Assembly (NCBI GenBank): GCA_002338515.1 | Contig: DDIL01000079.1 | Coordinates: 1 to 32,177, forward strand | Direction of reading: 5' to 3' | DNA: 32,177 bases | From: Glaciecola sp. UBA1851 | Lineage (GTDB): Bacteria > Pseudomonadota > Gammaproteobacteria > Enterobacterales > Alteromonadaceae | Shown here: positions 7,888 through 16,743 of the stretch, one piece after another | How the letters are laid out: each line of letters starts with the position of its first letter | Position numbering within the stretch: the first letter of the stretch is position 1 | Program-made: the position numbers and the translations under genes | The notes under the pieces: generated by a model | Told to the model about the DNA's origin: nothing | What the model saw: only the letters and a program-made list of their open reading frames with translations | Database searches by the model: none

Positions 7888-7922
7888 TATGAAGTCACTT
7901 AGCAATACTAAGTGACTTCATA
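7888..7922 (-). terminator. Long hairpin downstream of the tricorn-type gene
   Basis: A perfect 15-bp inverted repeat (7888-7902 with 7908-7922, loop CAATA), 25 nt past the stop of the gene ending at 7948. Neither strand has a proper T-run after it (the minus strand continues GATTCATG), so it may act as an RNA-stabilising or pausing structure, or as a protein-binding palindrome, rather than a classical intrinsic terminator. Confidence 0.45.
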
Positions 7923-7947
7923 TGACTATATTTTAGGGGTAGTTATA

Positions 7948-10900
7948 TTAGATATCCTTTATTAATTCTTGTACTGCGCGTTTCAATTGAGGGTCAATAC
8001 CTTTGGCTTTATATGCCGGTGGATTAAACACTTCAATATCTGGCTGAGCTGGTGTGAAGTCCATATTTGCACCTGATTCTTTTACCCACCAACCTCTAAA
8101 CGGCATTCGCACTAGTGAGCCATCAACCAATGTATAACCACCCGTACTAATCACCGCACCAAAAGTGGGGCGACCTACTAGTTTGCCTATACCTAATGCT
8201 TTGTATGCATGTGAAAATATTTCAGCATTTGAATAGCTATTTTCATTACTCATTGCAATAGAAGGTTTCGTCCATGCCGATAGTGGTAAGCGTTCTGAAA
8301 ATGGATAGGTATTTTTGAATTTTTCATGTTCCCGCTCTAGATTTTTAGCCGCTCCACGAGGGATAGTATAAGCGTGTTGTTTGACATTAAGCACCGCCAT
8401 TAAGTAGTCGGTTGTCCAACCGCCACCGTTATATCTTACGTCTATTACTATTCCGTCTTTACCATATCCTGCCGCCATTAGTTCTCGCTCAAAACGTTCA
8501 AAGCTAGTCCAATTCATGCCGCGAATATGCAAGTAACCTAAACGACCTTTCGAATATTCATCAGTTAACCGTCTGCGTTCATTTACCCATGCGTCGTAGT
8601 TTTGATTACTTAAACTGTCAGTCGGCCAAATTACGACATCTTTTTCATTTCCAGCAGACAAAACGGATAGTAGAACAGGTGAATCTACTTTGTTGTTTAG
8701 TAAGCTATAAAGATTATTGTTGCCAAGGTTGGTTTGATCAACAGAAGTAATGACATCGCCTACTTCTAGTTTGCTTTCCTTTCTGTCGGCAGGACTGTTA
8801 TCAAGGACCGATGTTATTTTAAAGCCGCTGCTAGTATGCACACCTTCTATACCAAGCAATCCTGTTTTTTGTTTTTGCGTTTGTTTAGGGTTTTCACCTC
8901 TAAAGAGACCCATATGGCTTGCATTCACTTGTCCTAGCATAAGGTTAAATATGTACTGAAAGTCTTCCTTTGTGCTCGCTTTTAGCGCAATAGGACGATA
9001 CTGTTCGCGTAATTCGCCCCAGTCTTTACCATGGAAGTTAGGATCATAAAACCCTGCATTTAATGCGCGCCATGCATCATCAAATATCTGTGCTAATTCT
9101 TGTTCGTGATCAATTAGCATTTGTGACGATGTATTGAGGTTTTCAGTCTTATCACTTTTGGTAATTACTCTTACTAATTTGCCACCTTTTGTTAGCGTAT
9201 AAAGATGTTTACCGTCTTTACTCAAATGTAAACCTTCCGCTTGAGCGTCACCTTTAATGACTGTTTTTTTGTCTTCACCATCCCACTTTATCTTGTATAA
9301 GCTTCGTTCAATTTTATAATTTTGACGCCAACTGCCATCAATACTGTAGTAAATATGCTCACCTTCTTTATCAAAGGCTAATTCGGTTTCATTACCCGGG
9401 AATCGAGTAACTTGTTCAAGCCTTTGATAAATGCCGTCGAAATCAATGGAAATTAACGTTTCACTCGTTTCCTTTTCATCATCTTTTTCGTCACCCTCTT
9501 TTTCATCAGATTTTTTGTCAGACTTTTTGTCAGAGCTAACGTCTTCTTTAAACTCGCTACGTTTCCATTGTTCCTTTGAACGTTGCCAATCTTCTTCATT
9601 TAACCAAGCAAACCAAATATCAAAGTCGCCATTATTACGCATTGAACTAAATCCTAATTTGCTGCCATCAGCGCTCCAAACAGGATTGATGTCGTACTTT
9701 GGATGCATGCTTACATTAACTGGTTTCTTGGAGTTATCTGCTGCATGTATATATATTTCTTCGTTAAAATTAAGGTCGCTTAATGAATAGGCTAGCCACT
9801 GACTATCGGGTGACCAAGCCACACCTGAAGGCGTATCCCAACCATTTAAAAGTGTTTCTTTATTCGATAAGTTAGCTTTATCGTCAATATCTGCGGTGAC
9901 CATGCCTCCACGGCCTTCAAGGTAAACAATGCGTTCTCCATTAGGGGAAACAATAGGCGATGTTTCTTCTGCTTGAGTGTCAGTTAGTTGCGTCACTGTA
10001 TGTTTTAGGCTGAAAAATAAATTGGGCTGGTCAGTATCAGCCGACGTTACTTTATATAAATCATTTTGACCGGCTTTATCTGAAACAAAAATTAAGGTGT
10101 CATCATTCAACCACGTTACGTCTCTATCGCGCTGTGCACCTTGCGTCAAGCGAACACTGCGTTTATCTTCTTTATCATTTCGAGTAACAAATATGTCACC
10201 CCGCACAACATAAGCTGATAATTTACCATTGGGTGATACAGCATATTCATCTAAGTCGTTATTGGTGGTTTTAGACACCACAGGGTCAAACCTAAAATCG
10301 CTTTTAACATCAATATTTAAAGTAGTGCCGCGTTTAGAAGCAACATCAAAATTAACCACTTTATCGCCTGCTTGATAAACTATAACCGAACCATCAGCAT
10401 TGGTGCTAAAATCATTAACGCCAAAGGTTTTCTCGTTGGTTAATTTTGTTTCGTTGCCGTTTAAATCAGTTTTATAAACGTTGTATTTACCTGCTAACGG
10501 CGTGATGTAGTAAATCGTATCGTTACCCACCCATTTAGGTGAAAAGTCGCTCCCCGCATAACTAGTTACTTGTGTGTATTCGTCTTGTTGCATATCGTAA
10601 ACCCAAATATTTCTATTTGCTGGGCCTCGATAATCTTCTCGTGACACTCGTGCTGTGCTTCTTACAAAAGCAATTTTACTGCCGTCGGGAGACATGACAG
10701 CATCCATACCCAATGCATCTAAGAATCTAGATTCAGTTGTTTGCCCATTCATGTTTACTGCGAGTATCTCGGATTCTCTCTCTACCTGCTGATACAGTCG
10801 ACGACTCATAAATAGCACTTGATTAGTTGGAGTGATATCCGTCACTCTATCGCTTGATGAGTGATACGTTAAACGCTCAGGTCTGCCACCATCTGCACCT

Positions 10901-11172
10901 ATAACAAATACATCGTTATTACCAAAGCGGTCGCTATTAAAGGCGATTTTGGTGCTATCTTGACTCCAAACTGGCGAGCCTTCGTAACCTTCATGAATCG
11001 TTAAACGGTCAGCTCTGCCGCCATTACTGGCAACCGTCCATATATCGCCTTGATACGTAAAGGCTATTTGAGTGCCATCAGGGGATATTTCAGGTTGTAA
11101 TATCAATGCCTGAGCATTGGCTTTATAAGCACTTAAGAGTAACAGTGGAACGAGTAAAGCGAAGCTTTTCAT
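7948..11172 (-). CDS. Tricorn-type protease (peptidase family S41), secreted
   Basis: A 1074-residue homologue of the archaeal tricorn peptidase. It has a Sec signal peptide (to about KANA, residue 20), so it should act in the periplasm, unlike cytoplasmic archaeal tricorn. Residues about 25-530 carry WD40/TolB-like propeller repeats (SPDGTQIAF, SQDSTKIAF, SADGSKLGF). A PDZ domain follows around 770-830 (DNSPADRKESKLEVGDVI), then the S41 core (KDGIVIDVRYNGGGW). The catalytic tetrad of tricorn can be matched: Ser752-His753 (NASHMG), nucleophile Ser981 (SYSNAEIF) and Glu1032 (WVKESG). Between the second propeller region and the core is a highly charged Lys/Asp/Glu linker (about 542-570). The start ATG has AAGGA upstream. 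The gene is separated from the next operon by 231 nt with no obvious terminator. Confidence 0.9.
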   Translation of the reverse strand: MKSFALLVPLLLLSAYKANAQALILQPEISPDGTQIAFTYQGDIWTVASNGGRADRLTIHEGYEGSPVWSQDSTKIAFNSDRFGNNDVFVIGADGGRPERLTYHSSSDRVTDITPTNQVLFMSRRLYQQVERESEILAVNMNGQTTESRFLDALGMDAVMSPDGSKIAFVRSTARVSREDYRGPANRNIWVYDMQQDEYTQVTSYAGSDFSPKWVGNDTIYYITPLAGKYNVYKTDLNGNETKLTNEKTFGVNDFSTNADGSVIVYQAGDKVVNFDVASKRGTTLNIDVKSDFRFDPVVSKTTNNDLDEYAVSPNGKLSAYVVRGDIFVTRNDKEDKRSVRLTQGAQRDRDVTWLNDDTLIFVSDKAGQNDLYKVTSADTDQPNLFFSLKHTVTQLTDTQAEETSPIVSPNGERIVYLEGRGGMVTADIDDKANLSNKETLLNGWDTPSGVAWSPDSQWLAYSLSDLNFNEEIYIHAADNSKKPVNVSMHPKYDINPVWSADGSKLGFSSMRNNGDFDIWFAWLNEEDWQRSKEQWKRSEFKEDVSSDKKSDKKSDEKEGDEKDDEKETSETLISIDFDGIYQRLEQVTRFPGNETELAFDKEGEHIYYSIDGSWRQNYKIERSLYKIKWDGEDKKTVIKGDAQAEGLHLSKDGKHLYTLTKGGKLVRVITKSDKTENLNTSSQMLIDHEQELAQIFDDAWRALNAGFYDPNFHGKDWGELREQYRPIALKASTKEDFQYIFNLMLGQVNASHMGLFRGENPKQTQKQKTGLLGIEGVHTSSGFKITSVLDNSPADRKESKLEVGDVITSVDQTNLGNNNLYSLLNNKVDSPVLLSVLSAGNEKDVVIWPTDSLSNQNYDAWVNERRRLTDEYSKGRLGYLHIRGMNWTSFERFERELMAAGYGKDGIVIDVRYNGGGWTTDYLMAVLNVKQHAYTIPRGAAKNLEREHEKFKNTYPFSERLPLSAWTKPSIAMSNENSYSNAEIFSHAYKALGIGKLVGRPTFGAVISTGGYTLVDGSLVRMPFRGWWVKESGANMDFTPAQPDIEVFNPPAYKAKGIDPQLKRAVQELIKDI

Positions 11173-11403
11173 TTAACTATCCTTGCGGTTTCTTATTTTG
11201 TTATGTTTGCCATATTAACTTGAACATACGCCAAACGATTTATTTTATTAAAATCTTAAACGGCCGTTGATAAGGTTTTGAATCTTATATTTATGATTCA
11301 TCAAGACCAAGGCAATTTTTTGTTATAATTTATAGTCTAATTAGTAGTGTTTGGATTGAATCTATTACTTAATTCTGTTGATCAATCTAGAACAAACTCA
11401 ATA
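11173..11403. other. Intergenic region between the MoxR/vWA operon and the tricorn-type gene
   Basis: This AT-rich gap of 231 nt holds no gene. It must contain the tricorn promoter. AACGGCCGTT, a perfect 10-nt palindrome, occurs near 11260. I could not identify a hairpin-plus-T-run terminator for the upstream operon, so read-through into the protease gene remains possible. Confidence 0.4.
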
Positions 11404-13251
11404 CTACGTGGCTTGATTAGCAAACCATCTTTGTTCCGCCCACAAACCAATGAATAAAAACACTAGCATCAAGTATATAGGCAAATGTGATAGATAAGTT
11501 TTATCCGATACTTGGCCATTATTGGTGGTTGTTATCAAACGTTGTTGAGTTGCAGTAATTTGCTTGTATTGATTGAGTGTTTTCCATGATGTTTTATCAT
11601 CAAGATATAAACGCACACCAGAACTTTTGGCATCTGAATCATTGTTAGCACTTACTTTTATTTCATACCAACCTGCTTTTTCATGTTCAATTAATGAACA
11701 TTGTCGGTCTTCAAAAAATGTATCTGCAGATCGGGCGGGGAATTTTTCTAATGTTGTTGGTGAGCGATAACTTACTAAGCCTTCGGTCTGTAAATTATCA
11801 AAACATATTTGTTTTATTAATTTGGTAGCGTCTAATAAGCTTGTGTGCTCCCACTTTATTAGTGGGATTATTCGCGGTTTGCCAATCAGTTTGAGGATGT
11901 GTTGCCAATACTGGCTATGTAATTGAGGATTGCCTGCTAATCGCCAGCTATGAGAATATTGACTCATCGCTATAGCAAGTTTCCCTTTTCCATATTCAAA
12001 CATCCCTACAATGCCTTGGCCATTTTCATCTTTAATAATTGAATTACTTTCAAACCTTGCGCTTAAAACATCTATTGGTTCTTGGGTCTTCAGTTTGTCC
12101 CAACTAAATAGCGCTTTGTTTAACGCATCAGTACTGATGTTTATTTGATTTTCTATGGGCGCTAAAAGAGAAGACCAGTTATTCTGAACTAGTTTATTGT
12201 CAGCAATGAGATATAAACCCAACCCTTCTGCAATAGCTGCTTGAATAGCACTTGTATCATTATCAGCAAGTTGAGATAAAAACCGGTTATCTACCACTAA
12301 TATCTCTGCCCAATTTAAGCTCTCTTGCCATAAGCTATCTTGTGATTGGTTTTCAAGCGCTTGTTCAGGATTAATAATTTGCTGTTTGAATTTATCCTTA
12401 CTTATTTGGGAATGAATGCGTATTTGACTGCCTTGATTGGCAAGCCAATTATGCAAATGGCGGGTCTCAAAAGAAGGAGCTGATTGCACAATTAATACTT
12501 TTGCTTTAGCGCCAGAAGATACATATACACTTATATTTTCGCTTACTAGCAAATTTTCTTGCTGGTTGTATATAGCGACTTTATACAGCCAGTTACCTTG
12601 TGAAACAGGGACAGTGGTAAACGAAATAGAATCGCCCAACTTAGCTCGTTGAACGTCTAAAAGCTCATCATATGGGTCAAAAAAATGTACGTTAAATATT
12701 TCATCTATATTTTCAGGCCCAGCTAGTGTTAACTGCACATCTAAGCTGTCGCCAATGATGATACTTCTTGGCCAACTTGCTTTTTTAAATCCGATTTGAA
12801 TAGGCGCAATGTTGGTGTATTCAATATTGAGGTTATTAAACGCTGAATCACCTAATAAAGCATTTAATTGGTTCCATTGATGTTCTGATAAACCATTGCC
12901 ATTTAAAATCAACTTTTGGTAATGTTTTAGCTTATTTGATAACTCAGCTATGGATATTTTATTTTCAATTTGTATATTTTCATCAGCTAAAAAAATACCG
13001 CTTGTATTGGTGTAAATAGTTAATGCTTTATGCGTGTTGTATTGATAAGAAATATTCAAAAATAATGATAAAAATACGGTGAAGGCGACTAAATTCAAAC
13101 CAGCAACTAGTGCTAACCTGAGCTTCTTAGCCTTTAACCGTTTGAATGTGTAGTAAAGGTTGATTAATATCCCAATGCCAAGTAGTGAACAAACCACCAT
13201 AAACATAGGTTGGTCAATATTTGGTTGTACTTCAATAGATTGAAAATTCAT
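11404..13251 (-). CDS. Membrane protein with glutamine-amidotransferase-like domain, last gene of MoxR/vWA operon
   Basis: A 615-residue inner-membrane protein. Two transmembrane helices lie at about 16-34 and 45-67, then a large periplasmic region, and a last helix near the C-terminus (YLMLVFLFIGLWAEQRW, about 590-606). The middle (about 248-450) reads like the class-I amidotransferase-like fold found in proteins encoded with BatA and DUF58 genes: AKVLIVQSAPSFETRHLHNW, EILVVDNRFLSQL, IAEGLGLYLIADN and FEYGKGKLAIAMSQYSHSW. I see no catalytic Cys-His-Glu triad, so it is probably a structural or binding version. The start ATG overlaps the DUF4175-like stop by 4 nt (ATGA). Its role is inferred from the operon: a membrane component of the MoxR-associated complex. 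Confidence 0.6.
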   Translation of the reverse strand: MNFQSIEVQPNIDQPMFMVVCSLLGIGILINLYYTFKRLKAKKLRLALVAGLNLVAFTVFLSLFLNISYQYNTHKALTIYTNTSGIFLADENIQIENKISIAELSNKLKHYQKLILNGNGLSEHQWNQLNALLGDSAFNNLNIEYTNIAPIQIGFKKASWPRSIIIGDSLDVQLTLAGPENIDEIFNVHFFDPYDELLDVQRAKLGDSISFTTVPVSQGNWLYKVAIYNQQENLLVSENISVYVSSGAKAKVLIVQSAPSFETRHLHNWLANQGSQIRIHSQISKDKFKQQIINPEQALENQSQDSLWQESLNWAEILVVDNRFLSQLADNDTSAIQAAIAEGLGLYLIADNKLVQNNWSSLLAPIENQINISTDALNKALFSWDKLKTQEPIDVLSARFESNSIIKDENGQGIVGMFEYGKGKLAIAMSQYSHSWRLAGNPQLHSQYWQHILKLIGKPRIIPLIKWEHTSLLDATKLIKQICFDNLQTEGLVSYRSPTTLEKFPARSADTFFEDRQCSLIEHEKAGWYEIKVSANNDSDAKSSGVRLYLDDKTSWKTLNQYKQITATQQRLITTTNNGQVSDKTYLSHLPIYLMLVFLFIGLWAEQRWFANQAT

Positions 13252-15572
13252 GGTTGTTGCATTACCCGTTTAAAATTTTCAACAATATCGGTTTCGGCTC
13301 TTTTGGGTATAAGTTGTGGTTTAGCAATGGGCTTTTTCAGAGTTTGCCAGAAATAAGCTTTAATATTTTTGATGCAGTTTTCGCAATCATTAATAGTCCA
13401 CTGCTTTTCTATTCTAATACGCTCTAGCATAGCCAGAATGGATAAAGTGTCAGCCGTGTCGCTTAAATTATTCAGTTTACTATTTAATAATTCAATTGAT
13501 TGAGTAATGAGTAGTGTGTCATCTTGGTTCAATAAAGGTGAGCGCAAGGGCACCTGCGCCAGCGTGTTTAGTAGCTGGCGAACAATATATTGCTCAGTGT
13601 TGTTTATTTCAAAACTCTGTTGTCGTTTTGGCTCTAGAATATCATTTAGTTCGCCCTGATAGCGTCTATCTTCTGTTACTGGTGGTGGTTTAAATCCTAG
13701 TCGTTTTACATATACTCTGTCGGCTTTTCGCGCTCTATTGAGGTAATCCAACGCTTCTTGCTCATAAGGTAAGGCATTAATTGGGTCGGATAAATGCAAG
13801 TACAATTCTGCTTGCCACATGTTTTGTATCGATAATTTCATAAGTGCTCGAGGATTAAGTTGTCCTGTTTTAGGGCCCACATATTCGGTATCTGCACTGC
13901 CATGATTATGACCAAACATGTCTATCATTTCATCGTATCCAGATAGACTACTTGATTCATTGCTACTGCTATGTTCGTGTGAATGCTCGGGTGTTAAGGT
14001 CGATATACGTTGAGTTTCTTCTTCGTGATCGTGGTCATGCTCATGCTCGCCATCGTTATGCTCATCCAATGCGTGGTTTGGCCCAGCTTCCATAGTTTGC
14101 ATAACGCCAGTCTCAAATTCATCACCCAGATACTGTCCATATCGCAATTTTAAGTCGCTTTGTGCAATTGCCAAATCTCTAGATGTTTCATCAAACTCAT
14201 CTTGCGACAAAACCGATTTTCTATCTATGAGTTCAATTGTTTCAATTATAATTTGGCGCTGACTTTTAAAGTACTCGGGGATAAAATCCATTAAAATACC
14301 ATCGCTACTTATGCCTACGTCGTCATCATCTAGCCATTTTAGGATTTTTGTTTGTGAGACCATATTCTGAGGAGAATCTGCGCGATTATCAGTAGCAGAG
14401 ACAGTAAAATAAAGTTCATCACCAGGCTCCATATTCAATGATAAAAAATCCCAACGTTTTTGATAGATCCGTTTCACACTGTTTGCGGAGTTAGCATCAA
14501 CAGGTATATCTTCATAACTATCAAATTTAAATACTTCGTCACGAAATTTAACGCTTTCACCGCTTCCTTTTGCGATTGAGGCGTTAATTAATACATCAGT
14601 CAATCCATAATCGTCTTCCACTATCACTTGTGCATCTACCACAGGTGTTTCGCTACGTTTGAATTCAGAAACCGTGGCTAGGGGAGTCGTAATTTGTATG
14701 CTTGGTGGGTTGTCTCTTAACATATTGATGGTATAGAAAATGGGGATGTTTTGACTATTATCTTGCAAATTGTTAATTGAATAAAGAACGGGGGCGTTGA
14801 GTTTCCATGATGCCTGATAGGTGTCAGGTGATAACTGCTTAAAAGGTTGGCTTGCCTGCTGTGATATATTGAGCGATAAATCTAAATGTTGCTCTGATTG
14901 AGCAATCCACTGAATGGTTGAGCCTTGCGCGGCCTCAATATTGAAATCATTAATTTCTTGTTTTGGTAATTGTGTATAGTTTGGTGGTGTTATGACTATC
15001 TGCCAATCGACATTAGGTTTTGAGCTTGAAGGAGTTTCCACATTGGATTCGGTTTGGTAAAGAGGCGAGGATCCACCTTCAATATTGCTTAAAAGAGCAT
15101 GAAGTAAAAAGCTTATAGTCATAAAACATATACTTAGCCATAATCCCTTTTTTGTTTGATACAAAGGATATATTGCATGTTGAATGTCTATTTTATGCTC
15201 ATGCAAAGCGCGTTTAATACGTTTTTGTTGGAGTGTTTGCAAAGAAGAAAGTTGCGATACATCTTTAAACAGGAGATGTGCGCTTTCTTCAGTTTCTGCG
15301 TATGCTCTATCAATATGCACTAAAAGGTTGGATTTGCTCAATCGCGCATATGCGCTACTGAATTTTTGATAAATAACGAAGCCAATAAATATAGCAAAGC
15401 TAACGGCAAGTATTTGTGTGTTGCTTAGCGGGCTGCTACCTGCAATATTTAACAATATTGAAGCGAAAAATCCCACACAAATCGTTGCTAAGAATAGGTT
15501 AGTGCTCACTATTAAGCGGGATAACCACCAACGTTTTTTTACGATTTTAAGCAAAGCATCTAAATTATGCAT
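13248..15572 (-). CDS. DUF4175-like large membrane protein with His-rich loop
   Basis: A 774-residue protein with two N-terminal transmembrane helices (about 20-43 and 52-69) and a third at about 144-162. The remainder is probably periplasmic. The region starting WQIVITPPNYTQLPKQEI and continuing to PPSIQITTPLATV has Ig-like beta character with a conserved PPxY-type strand, as in DUF4175 proteins. It is followed by helical segments (SQRQIIIETIELIDRK, ALDYLNRARKADRVYVKRLG). Between them is an insertion (about 490-560) very rich in His, Asp and Glu, for example EHEHDHDHEEE and EHSHEHSSS, a possible metal-binding loop. A CENC pair lies near the C-terminus. The start overlaps the BatA-type stop by 8 nt and the stop overlaps the next start by 4 nt, so it is made together with its neighbours. 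Confidence 0.6.
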   Translation of the reverse strand: MHNLDALLKIVKKRWWLSRLIVSTNLFLATICVGFFASILLNIAGSSPLSNTQILAVSFAIFIGFVIYQKFSSAYARLSKSNLLVHIDRAYAETEESAHLLFKDVSQLSSLQTLQQKRIKRALHEHKIDIQHAIYPLYQTKKGLWLSICFMTISFLLHALLSNIEGGSSPLYQTESNVETPSSSKPNVDWQIVITPPNYTQLPKQEINDFNIEAAQGSTIQWIAQSEQHLDLSLNISQQASQPFKQLSPDTYQASWKLNAPVLYSINNLQDNSQNIPIFYTINMLRDNPPSIQITTPLATVSEFKRSETPVVDAQVIVEDDYGLTDVLINASIAKGSGESVKFRDEVFKFDSYEDIPVDANSANSVKRIYQKRWDFLSLNMEPGDELYFTVSATDNRADSPQNMVSQTKILKWLDDDDVGISSDGILMDFIPEYFKSQRQIIIETIELIDRKSVLSQDEFDETSRDLAIAQSDLKLRYGQYLGDEFETGVMQTMEAGPNHALDEHNDGEHEHDHDHEEETQRISTLTPEHSHEHSSSNESSSLSGYDEMIDMFGHNHGSADTEYVGPKTGQLNPRALMKLSIQNMWQAELYLHLSDPINALPYEQEALDYLNRARKADRVYVKRLGFKPPPVTEDRRYQGELNDILEPKRQQSFEINNTEQYIVRQLLNTLAQVPLRSPLLNQDDTLLITQSIELLNSKLNNLSDTADTLSILAMLERIRIEKQWTINDCENCIKNIKAYFWQTLKKPIAKPQLIPKRAETDIVENFKRVMQQP

Positions 15573-16743
15573 GCTTATGTCTCATCTCTTCTGATGTTAT
15601 TCGGTTGGTATATTCACTAAAGATACGTTCTAAAATAAACAAAAGTACGCAGATTAACGCTAGCCAATTGTTGATAGGTAAAGGTTTTTCTTCAGTTGCA
15701 AAACCCGTATTTTCTATTTGTTGGTTTATGACTAAGTTATTGCCAGAGGCGGTGCTTGTAATTGCTTCTTGAGATATTCGCGCCCGTTGCCAAAATGCTT
15801 TTTCAGCGTGACGACTAAACAACACTTTAATTAATTCAATTGGCAATAATGGGCTATCTATTTTTTCTAATTCATTCACAAAAAGCAGCTTTTCTGTAGT
15901 CGGAAGGGTAGATAATTCATTCTTGTTAACGCTTAGTGCGCTACTTAGCATAATGGTTGCTGATACTTGCTTTAGGTTGCTCTGCTTTACCGTTTCAATT
16001 GTATGTTGATAGACCTCAATGTTGATATTCGGCAACTGATTCAATACATTAACTGCGCGTAAAATCGTTTTCTTTGCTTCTGCAATTGCAGCTTGGGTGT
16101 TTGAATTAGGCTCTATTAGCAATAGTGAAAGGTACAGTGAGCTATCATTACTCTCGGTTCTTTCTATAATTTGCCATTCAACTTTACTAGGTAAAATGAA
16201 TTTTTCACCAATAAACTGAGACATGCCATTGGTGCTATACACCACAATTTCATTAGCTTGATAGGGATTGTTTAACAACCAATCAGACACCCTGTACCAA
16301 GTGTTGCTATAAGTGGTCACTTGAAGCGTTTTTTCTTTTATTTGTTCAACGCTTAGCTCGTTGCCTGAAGAGAGTGATATTGAATGTGCACTGTCGTTTT
16401 TCAATTCGTTCAATAGCGCACTGCGCTGTTCATCAGATGCAAATGCTAACCAGTCATCGGTAACAATCAATATCCGTTTGGCATCCGGTTGATTCTCGGA
16501 GTTAAATAAGCCCAATAACAATAAAATAATGCTTACTAAAAGTAGAAGGCGAGTCAGTAACAATCTTTTTTGTGTCAGCTTTATTTGTTTATGATTTTGT
16601 GGTGGTTTATCTGGGAAAAAAGCAAGCGTAGAAAATGTCATTTTTTGATGTTTGCTACGACTATATAAATGAATGGCAATGGGAATAGCTAAGCTTATTA
16701 AGCCTAAAACCCAAACTCCCACTGAGCTAGCCAACCAATCCAC
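15565..16743 (-). CDS. BatA-type membrane protein with degenerate vWA-like domain
   Basis: A 392-residue protein beginning with the double-transmembrane BatA domain: helix at about 4-26, the conserved H-x-Y/L-SR-x loop (IHLYSRSKHQKMTFSTLAFF), then a second helix at about 61-80. The following region (RILIVTDDWLAFASD, from residue 90) sits where a von Willebrand A domain normally begins, but the MIDAS motif DxSxS is absent. A last helix (NWLALICVLLFILERIF, about 359-375) anchors the C-terminus. The start is GTG at 16743, sharing its first G with the TAG stop of the DUF58 gene, so translation is coupled. BatA family members form membrane complexes with MoxR ATPases; loss of MIDAS suggests a scaffold role here. 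Confidence 0.75.
   Translation of the reverse strand: MDWLASSVGVWVLGLISLAIPIAIHLYSRSKHQKMTFSTLAFFPDKPPQNHKQIKLTQKRLLLTRLLLLVSIILLLLGLFNSENQPDAKRILIVTDDWLAFASDEQRSALLNELKNDSAHSISLSSGNELSVEQIKEKTLQVTTYSNTWYRVSDWLLNNPYQANEIVVYSTNGMSQFIGEKFILPSKVEWQIIERTESNDSSLYLSLLLIEPNSNTQAAIAEAKKTILRAVNVLNQLPNINIEVYQHTIETVKQSNLKQVSATIMLSSALSVNKNELSTLPTTEKLLFVNELEKIDSPLLPIELIKVLFSRHAEKAFWQRARISQEAITSTASGNNLVINQQIENTGFATEEKPLPINNWLALICVLLFILERIFSEYTNRITSEEMRHKHA

Noticed and set aside
9478..9545. Tandem DNA repeat (TTTTTGTCAGA-like units) as a possible phase-variable site
   Set aside because: The units keep frame and encode a charged linker; the copy number is only two to three and the units are imperfect, so slippage-driven switching is not supported.
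9431..9790. 119-codon plus-strand frame opposite the tricorn-type gene
   Set aside because: It is the antisense reading of the charged linker, which gives a run of Ser and Phe codons; the tricorn frame on the other strand is strongly supported.
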